Source of the DNA: an uncultured Candidatus Saccharibacteria bacterium
Lineage (GTDB): Bacteria; Patescibacteriota; Saccharimonadia; Saccharimonadales; Saccharimonadaceae
DNA length: 18,714 bases
Assembly (NCBI GenBank): GCA_947253405.1
Contig: CAMXZF010000007.1
Coordinates: 1-18,714 of the forward strand
Direction of reading: 5' to 3'
In this document: in pieces, positions 15,259 through 18,714 of the stretch
Numbering within the stretch: position 1 is the first letter of the stretch
Layout of the letters: each line of letters starts with the position of its first letter
Position numbers and translations under genes: made by a program
Notes under the pieces: model-generated
The model's input: only the letters and a program-made list of their open reading frames with translations
The model's database searches: none
What the model was told of the DNA's origin: nothing

Positions 15259-15462
15259 CTACTTAAATAGCGCTATAATTCCGGCTAAAATCACTATTAA
15301 AGCTAACGCAATTAAGCCGATACGTTTTATAAGGCTTTTATGGTCAACTAGCCATTGTTGCCAATCTGGCCGCACAACAGCGCTAACTCTGCGAATCCGC
15401 TGAACGTCATTGGTGGGCCTTTTAGTCTTTACTTGCCGACGCTTCTTTTTGGTTTTTGCCAT
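15259..15462 (-). CDS. Small basic single-span membrane protein
   Basis: The family is not recognised. The 67 residues begin with a strongly basic stretch (MAKTKKKRRQVKTKRP), continue with a soluble part up to ~residue 45 (RRVSAVVRPDWQQWLVDHKS) and end with one hydrophobic segment (~47-65) followed only by FK. This is the layout of a tail-anchored protein with a cytoplasmic basic head. It resembles SecE in size and single span, but the SecE signature with a W-P pair before the span is not seen, so that call is not made. It has its own TATAAT box 6 bases before the ATG and no Shine-Dalgarno sequence. That promoter, plus a gap of only 19 bases to the receiver gene, support a real gene. Confidence 0.7.
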   Translation of the reverse strand: MAKTKKKRRQVKTKRPTNDVQRIRRVSAVVRPDWQQWLVDHKSLIKRIGLIALALIVILAGIIALFK

Positions 15463-15468
15463 AAGATT

Positions 15469-15477
15469 ATTATAGCA
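15469..15477 (-). promoter_or_regulatory. Promoter of the 67-aa gene (extended -10)
   Basis: On the minus strand TGCTATAAT ends 6 bases before the ATG at 15462. It predicts a leaderless mRNA. It is identical to the boxes before clpP and tRNA-Arg. Confidence 0.7.
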
Positions 15478-15510
15478 AAAATATAGGATACTATTTTCTA
15501 AGTTCTATAG

Positions 15511-16407
15511 TTAGCCTAGAATTCCAGCCATAAGTGGGGCATGATCAGATAGTTCACGGGCGCGATCTAGATCGATTTGATATTCCCAGCCGTCAAAAGC
15601 ATATTGTCGGCCATAACTGTAGCCGTAATTAAATAAGTAATCAATGCGACGCTCTGGGGCATAGTGAGTGTTAAACTTAGCTTCGACGTCAACAATAGGA
15701 CCATGGTTAAATGAGGTCTTGATAGGTTCGCGGCCACCCATTTCAAGAATAAGGTCTTGCGCCTCAACCCACAAGGTGCTTGTGCCATTAATAGCTTGGC
15801 TGCCGGTTAAGAACTTGATAGCGGGTTCGTTAGGCGTGGCGTTAAAATCGCCACCTAAGATTACGGCATTACCCTTGGCTTTGGCGATTTTATCAATCAC
15901 CATGATTTCATTTAGACGGACAGTCTGGGCGATACCACCCCATGATCCGTGATAAGAAATTACAGATAGAATATCGTTACCGTAGTCAAGTGGTGTTTCT
16001 GTGTCGGCACTTCTATCTTCGGGGCCAACATATTTAGGCGCTTTATCTCTAATGGTTAGCTTGTCATTAGGTATAAGATCAACAACTGTAGCGTCAAAAA
16101 CAATTTGACTAGCTAGTCGTTTAACGGGGCGATGCTCTTTAAAAGTTTTTCGATCATAGGCAACGGCAGAGGTGCCTTCCATATTTTTGGCGTTGGGGTG
16201 CAAAACCAAGTGATAGCCAGCTTTTTTAAATTGATTTACCGTTTGGTCTAGAAATTCGCAGTCCACTTCTTGAAGTAAAGCAATATCGGGATTTAATTCT
16301 TTTATAAACTTAACGATGTCGCCAAGTCTTTTTTCATAATTTTTGTGTATTCGTATATTCCACGTCAATATTTTATATTTTGTTTTTAGTGTTTTTATCT
16401 TTATCAT
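15511..16407 (-). CDS. Endonuclease/exonuclease/phosphatase-fold hydrolase
   Basis: The 298 residues carry the full motif set of the EEP superfamily (DNase I, ExoIII, sphingomyelinase, inositol phosphatases): Asn17 in LTWNI, Glu47 in LLQEVD, His153 in SYHGSW, Asp187 and Asn189 in GGDFNATPNEP, Asp256 in RRIDYLF, and Ser287-Asp288-His289 at the C-terminal SDHAPL. These are the metal-binding and catalytic residues, so an active magnesium-dependent phosphodiesterase or phosphatase is expected. There is no signal peptide or membrane span, so it acts in the cytoplasm unless exported another way. The segment ~98-140 is charged and variable, probably a specificity loop. The substrate (DNA, RNA, lipid head group or a small phosphoester) cannot be told from these motifs. 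A TATAAT box 6 bases before the ATG predicts leaderless translation. Confidence 0.88.
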   Translation of the reverse strand: MIKIKTLKTKYKILTWNIRIHKNYEKRLGDIVKFIKELNPDIALLQEVDCEFLDQTVNQFKKAGYHLVLHPNAKNMEGTSAVAYDRKTFKEHRPVKRLASQIVFDATVVDLIPNDKLTIRDKAPKYVGPEDRSADTETPLDYGNDILSVISYHGSWGGIAQTVRLNEIMVIDKIAKAKGNAVILGGDFNATPNEPAIKFLTGSQAINGTSTLWVEAQDLILEMGGREPIKTSFNHGPIVDVEAKFNTHYAPERRIDYLFNYGYSYGRQYAFDGWEYQIDLDRARELSDHAPLMAGILG

Positions 16408-16413
16408 AGGCTT

Positions 16414-16425
16414 ATTATAATAACA
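16414..16425 (-). promoter_or_regulatory. Promoter of the EEP hydrolase gene
   Basis: On the minus strand TGTTATTATAAT ends 6 bases before the ATG at 16407. Either TATAAT (16419-16414) or an overlapping TG-T-TATTAT could be the -10 box; both predict a start of transcription at or a few bases before the ATG. Confidence 0.6.
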
Positions 16426-16488
16426 TAAGTTAGTTAATTTGGCTAGGGTGGTTTTAGTACTTTTAGCAAAAGAAAATAAAGTTATCTA

Positions 16489-16497
16489 TGGTATTAT
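16489..16497 (+). promoter_or_regulatory. Promoter of the first YgjV-like gene
   Basis: TGGTATTAT (16489-16497) is an extended -10 box. Transcription would start near 16504 and leave a leader of about 30 bases, nearly all A and T, with no Shine-Dalgarno sequence before the ATG at 16534. The same layout is repeated before the second copy. Confidence 0.55.
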
Positions 16498-16533
16498 AAA
16501 AACATTAATAGATAAAATAAAAATTAAACTAAA

Positions 16534-17076
16534 ATGCTAATCCTAAGTGTAATAATATTTGCTTTAACTTGTATTAGTCTGTGTGTCAATACGAGAAAAG
16601 TCTCGCTGTTATTGCATGGGGCAGGTTGCTTAACAGCAGCACTGTATAACACGCTTTTGCTATCTTACACGGTTGCAATAATGAATGTTATTTTCTTTAT
16701 GCGTTCGGTGATTTATATGCGAAGAAATCGTTATAGTGCGCTTACTAATTTAATAATTTTGATTGTGTTTATGGCTTTACTTATTATTAGCTGCGTTGTT
16801 ACGTGGGATGGGTTAGTCTCAATTTGGCTACTACCAACATCATTGTATCGCTCGTATTGCCTGTGGCAGAAAGATATGAAATTAATTAGATTGTCGGGCG
16901 CTTTGTCGGGGTTTTCCAGTTTAGTTTATTATATTGCTTTCGGAGCCTGGCTAGTTGCCGCTGGTAGCTTGCTGACGACTCTTGTTAGTGCATATGAGTA
17001 TTACATCAAAGATATCCGTAGAAAGAAAAAGTCAAAACACGCAATTTCCTATCATCACAGATTACGTTATCTCTGA
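16534..17076 (+). CDS. YgjV-like membrane protein, copy 1
   Basis: The 180 residues are almost entirely hydrophobic, with about five or six probable spans, and the pattern (short spans separated by RK or QKD turns; SIWLLPTSLYRSYCLWQKD) resembles the YgjV-type bacterial inner membrane proteins, which have a similar length. The family call is by eye and tentative; a PQ-loop-type transporter relation is an alternative. The last ~17 residues are a basic, cytoplasmic-looking tail (KKKSKHAISYHHRLRYL) conserved almost completely in copy 2, more than the membrane spans, which suggests a functional tail. The gene ends in TGA. It diverges from the hydrolase gene across 126 bases holding both promoters. 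It shares about 74% identity with copy 2 by my hand count. Confidence 0.82.
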   Translation: MLILSVIIFALTCISLCVNTRKVSLLLHGAGCLTAALYNTLLLSYTVAIMNVIFFMRSVIYMRRNRYSALTNLIILIVFMALLIISCVVTWDGLVSIWLLPTSLYRSYCLWQKDMKLIRLSGALSGFSSLVYYIAFGAWLVAAGSLLTTLVSAYEYYIKDIRRKKKSKHAISYHHRLRYL

Positions 17077-17095
17077 TTCAATACTAATATCTTTG

Positions 17096-17104
17096 TGATA
17101 TTAT
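17096..17104 (+). promoter_or_regulatory. Promoter of the second YgjV-like gene, within an inverted repeat
   Basis: TGATATTAT (17096-17104) is an extended -10 box; the ATG at 17142 follows after 37 bases, against 36 in copy 1. The -10 box overlaps an inverted repeat, TAATATC (17085-17091) and GATATTA (17097-17103) with a 5-base gap, which could be an operator or a small hairpin. Confidence 0.5.
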
Positions 17105-17141
17105 AAGGGTGCTAACAAATAAAATAAAAAATTAAATTGAA

Positions 17142-17687
17142 ATGTTAATTACAATAAGTGCGATAGTATTTGCTTTGATGTGTATCAGCTTATGCGTCAA
17201 TACGCGAAAAGTATCACTTTCGTTTCAGGGGGCAAGTTGTTTAGCTGAGGCTTTGTATAATACGCTAATATCTTCTTATACAGTAGCGACCTTAAATATT
17301 ATTTGCTTTGTCCGTGCATTAGTTTATATGCGCCGAAATCACTATAGTGCACTAACTAATTTAATAATCCTGATTGTATTCATGACCCTATTAATTGCAG
17401 GCTGTATTATTACGTGGAGCGGCTTAGTTTCAATCTGGCTATTACCAGCGACACTATTGCGATCGTATTGCCTGTGGCAGAAAGACATGAAATTAATTAG
17501 ATTGTCGGGAGCTTTGTCGGGGTTTTTGCATGTAACGTATTACGTAGCTTTTGGCGCTTGGCTAATTGCCGCAGGATGGCTGTTGACGTTTATCGTTAGT
17601 ATGCACGGATATTACACTAAAGATTTTTGTAAAAAGAAAAAGTCAAAACACGCGATTTCCTATCATCGTAGATTGCGTTATCTTTAA
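17142..17687 (+). CDS. YgjV-like membrane protein, copy 2
   Basis: At 181 residues, this is a paralogue of the gene before it, with the same length, the same span pattern and one extra residue near the N-terminus. Blocks that are identical in both copies are SLCVNTRKVSL, SALTNLIILIVFM, GLVSIWLLP, RSYCLWQKDMKLIRLSGALS and the tail KKKSKHAISYH-RLRYL. Most differences are swaps between hydrophobic residues inside the spans (I/V, L/I, A/T), the pattern of selection for a kept membrane protein. Both copies are intact, so neither is decaying. The proteins may form a heteromer or have split specificity, but this is inference. No terminator is visible before tRNA-Arg, so read-through into it is possible. 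Confidence 0.82.
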   Translation: MLITISAIVFALMCISLCVNTRKVSLSFQGASCLAEALYNTLISSYTVATLNIICFVRALVYMRRNHYSALTNLIILIVFMTLLIAGCIITWSGLVSIWLLPATLLRSYCLWQKDMKLIRLSGALSGFLHVTYYVAFGAWLIAAGWLLTFIVSMHGYYTKDFCKKKKSKHAISYHRRLRYL

Positions 17688-17703
17688 ATTAAAAATTTAT
17701 ACG

Positions 17704-17712
17704 TGCTATAAT
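17704..17712 (+). promoter_or_regulatory. Promoter of tRNA-Arg and folD
   Basis: TGCTATAAT (17704-17712) predicts a transcript start near 17719, ten bases before the tRNA. A poor TTTAAA lies at the -35 distance. No second promoter is seen between the tRNA and folD. Confidence 0.65.
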
Positions 17713-17728
17713 TTAGAAAGCAATATTT

Positions 17729-17805
17729 GCGCCCTTAGCTCAGCGGATTAGAGTACTTGGCTTCGAACCAAGGGGTCGCAGGTTCGAACCCTGCAGGGCG
17801 TACCA
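17729..17805 (+). tRNA. tRNA-Arg (TCG)
   Basis: A full cloverleaf with acceptor GCGCCCT/AGGGCGT (one G-U pair), D-stem GCTC/GAGT, anticodon stem CTTGG/CCAAG, loop CTTCGAA with anticodon TCG (17763-17765), T-stem GCAGG/CCTGC with loop TTCGAAC, A73 and an encoded CCA. It reads CGA and, by wobble, CGG codons. Confidence 0.96.
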
Positions 17806-17815
17806 GAATTTATTT

Positions 17816-18625
17816 ATGACAAAGTTACTAAGTGGACTTGAATTGGCGCCCTTTATTAAAGAGCGACAACTGCATCAGGTTAGAGGTTTAATACAGCATT
17901 TTAAGGTTCAGCCTAGACTGGCTATTATTCAAGTTGTCAATAATCCGGTTACTAGCTTATATACAAATATTAAAAAAAATTATGGCAACGATATTAAAGT
18001 AGTGGTCGATGTAATTAAAATTGATCAGGTAAAAGTAGCAAACTTAATAAAGCAACTAAATAGTGATAATAAAATAACCGGTATTATTGTGCAGCTGCCG
18101 CTAACTGATACAAGTGAGACTGATAGTCTAGTTAATTTGATAGACCCTAAAAAGGATGTTGATGGACTAGGTATAAATTCGTTATGGGATAGCGCTACCG
18201 CCACAGCTATCAATTGGTTATTTGCCGGTTATAATATTGATTTAGTAGGTAAATCAATCGCCATAGTTGGTAAAGGCAGACTAGTTGGCAAGCCACTAGA
18301 AAAAATGTGGCGTAATTCGGGTCTAGAGGTTTCATCTTATGATGACAAGGTGAGTGATTTAAAAAAAGAGCTTTTTAGTAAAGATATTGTTGTTAGTGCT
18401 ACTGGACAGCCACGCCTAATTAAGTCAGATATGATAAAAAGTGGCGCTATAGTAATTGATGTGGGTGCCGCTACTGATCGGGGTAAAGTAGTGGGAGATT
18501 TAGACGATGAAGTTAGGGTGCGCCAGGATTTGACGTTAACTCCCCTAAAGGGTGGAGTTGGGCCGCTAACGGTCGCCGCTTTAATGGACAATGTTATTAG
18601 AGCAGCTTATAAATCCATTAAATAA
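17816..18625 (+). CDS. folD: Methylenetetrahydrofolate dehydrogenase/cyclohydrolase (FolD-like)
   Basis: FolD interconverts 5,10-methylene-, methenyl- and 10-formyl-tetrahydrofolate in one-carbon metabolism and makes NADPH. The 269 residues keep the catalytic Tyr49-x3-Lys53 pair, Gln93 in IIVQLPL, Asp114 in PKKDVDGLG, and TPLKGGVGPLT near residues 242-252. The protein is somewhat shorter than the usual ~280-290. The nucleotide-binding part is altered: GKGRLVGKP (152-160) stands for the usual GRS-x-IVG-x-P, and the T-x-C-H-S-x-T stretch that follows in most FolD proteins is replaced by EVSSYDDKVSD. Cofactor preference may therefore differ. The ATG is only 10 bases after the tRNA-Arg CCA and has no Shine-Dalgarno sequence, so tRNA processing would release an almost leaderless folD mRNA. 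Confidence 0.92.
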   Translation: MTKLLSGLELAPFIKERQLHQVRGLIQHFKVQPRLAIIQVVNNPVTSLYTNIKKNYGNDIKVVVDVIKIDQVKVANLIKQLNSDNKITGIIVQLPLTDTSETDSLVNLIDPKKDVDGLGINSLWDSATATAINWLFAGYNIDLVGKSIAIVGKGRLVGKPLEKMWRNSGLEVSSYDDKVSDLKKELFSKDIVVSATGQPRLIKSDMIKSGAIVIDVGAATDRGKVVGDLDDEVRVRQDLTLTPLKGGVGPLTVAALMDNVIRAAYKSIK

Positions 18626-18627
18626 AA

Positions 18628-18659
18628 TTTCCACTCCCTTAATGAGTGGAAAATAATTT
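18628..18659. terminator. Terminator of folD, possibly bidirectional
   Basis: A 9-bp stem (18628-18636 with 18644-18652, CCACTC core) with a 7-base loop follows the folD stop by two bases. It ends in AATAATTTT on the plus strand and in AAATTTTATT on the minus strand, so it can also end the tRNA-Glu transcript coming from the right. Confidence 0.7.
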
Positions 18660-18714
18660 TGGTGATCTCGCCGGGAATCGAACCCGAATTGTCAGGATGA
18701 AAACCTGATGTCCT
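18660..18714 (-). tRNA. tRNA-Glu (TTC), 3' part, cut by window end
   Basis: The minus strand shows the anticodon stem TCAGG/CCTGA with loop TTTTCAT (anticodon TTC, 18699-18701), the T-arm with loop TTCGATT, the acceptor 3' strand CGAGATC, A73 and an encoded CCA (18660-18662). The acceptor 5' strand and most of the D-arm lie outside the window; the missing 5' strand should read GATCTCG or allow G-U pairs. Confidence 0.88.

Larger units (their letters stand above)
16482..17698 (+). repeat. Tandem duplication of about 608 bp (promoter, leader and gene)
   Basis: Two consecutive units, offset by 608 bases between their start codons, share the -10 region (TATCT, TG, TATTATAA), an A-rich leader (ATAAAATAAAAA followed by TTAAA) and the coding region. 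Conservation of DNA is highest around 16850-16914 versus 17461-17524 and around the 3' end, where stretches of tens of bases differ at only a few positions. The copies diverge right after the stop codons. Some change has accumulated, so the event is not very recent. Confidence 0.85.

Noticed and set aside
15259..15462. SecE preprotein translocase subunit
   Set aside because: Size and single span fit, but the expected E-x-K-K-V-x-W-P type motif before the span and residues after the span are not seen.
1..18714. TGA recoded as glycine or tryptophan, as in some CPR groups
   Set aside because: Known proteins read through cleanly without in-frame TGA, tryptophans are TGG, and pgk and the first YgjV-like gene end in TGA.
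1..18714. CRISPR array, insertion sequence, integrase or phage genes
   Set aside because: No regularly spaced repeats, transposase or integrase motifs or terminal inverted repeats were seen; the only larger repeat is the tandem YgjV-like unit.

Overview
The window looks like a piece of a small, gene-dense, moderately AT-rich bacterial genome of the Candidate Phyla Radiation, most likely a Saccharibacterium (TM7). This is inference from the style of the proteins: a compact rpoBC locus preceded by tig and clpP without rplJL, many tiny intergenic gaps, an HTH-MurA fusion, and small hypothetical membrane proteins. TGA is used as a stop (pgk and the first YgjV-like gene end with it), so the genetic code is standard. 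This argues against the TGA-recoding Absconditabacteria and Gracilibacteria.

Left part, plus strand (1-9937): the 3' end of trigger factor (tig), clpP, a long structured leader, rpoB, rpoC, and an unrecognised acidic/coiled-coil protein. Two transcription boundaries here (tig/clpP and rpoC/hypothetical) have a terminator hairpin interleaved with the next promoter. The beta' subunit is unusual. Every cysteine of both expected zinc sites is gone, and the trigger-loop core reads L-D-T-K-H instead of the usual M-R-T-F-H.

Middle part, minus strand (9945-16407), read from right to left: an endonuclease/exonuclease/phosphatase-fold hydrolase, a 67-residue basic single-span protein, a stand-alone response-regulator receiver, pyruvate kinase (pyk), phosphoglycerate kinase (pgk), a four-span membrane protein overlapping pgk, an XRE-type HTH fused to MurA, and tRNA-His. 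Receiver, pyk, pgk and the membrane protein form a tight probable operon. It joins two ATP-yielding glycolytic steps to a signalling receiver.

Right part, plus strand (16482-18625): a tandem duplication of a YgjV-like membrane protein gene, each copy carrying its own similar promoter and A-rich leader. It is followed by tRNA-Arg(TCG), then folD starting 10 bases after the tRNA's CCA, a bidirectional terminator, and the 3' part of tRNA-Glu on the minus strand.

A theme runs through the whole window. Promoters are extended -10 boxes (TGnTATAAT-like). For several first genes (clpP, receiver, 67-aa protein, hydrolase, nearly murA) the ATG lies only 6-12 bases after the -10 box, which predicts leaderless or almost leaderless mRNAs. 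rpoB, rpoC, pgk and the 261-aa protein, with a leader or an upstream gene, carry clear Shine-Dalgarno sequences. The strongest candidates for something undescribed are the pseudoknot-like rpoB leader, the zinc-free beta' subunit with an altered trigger loop, and the twin YgjV-like genes.
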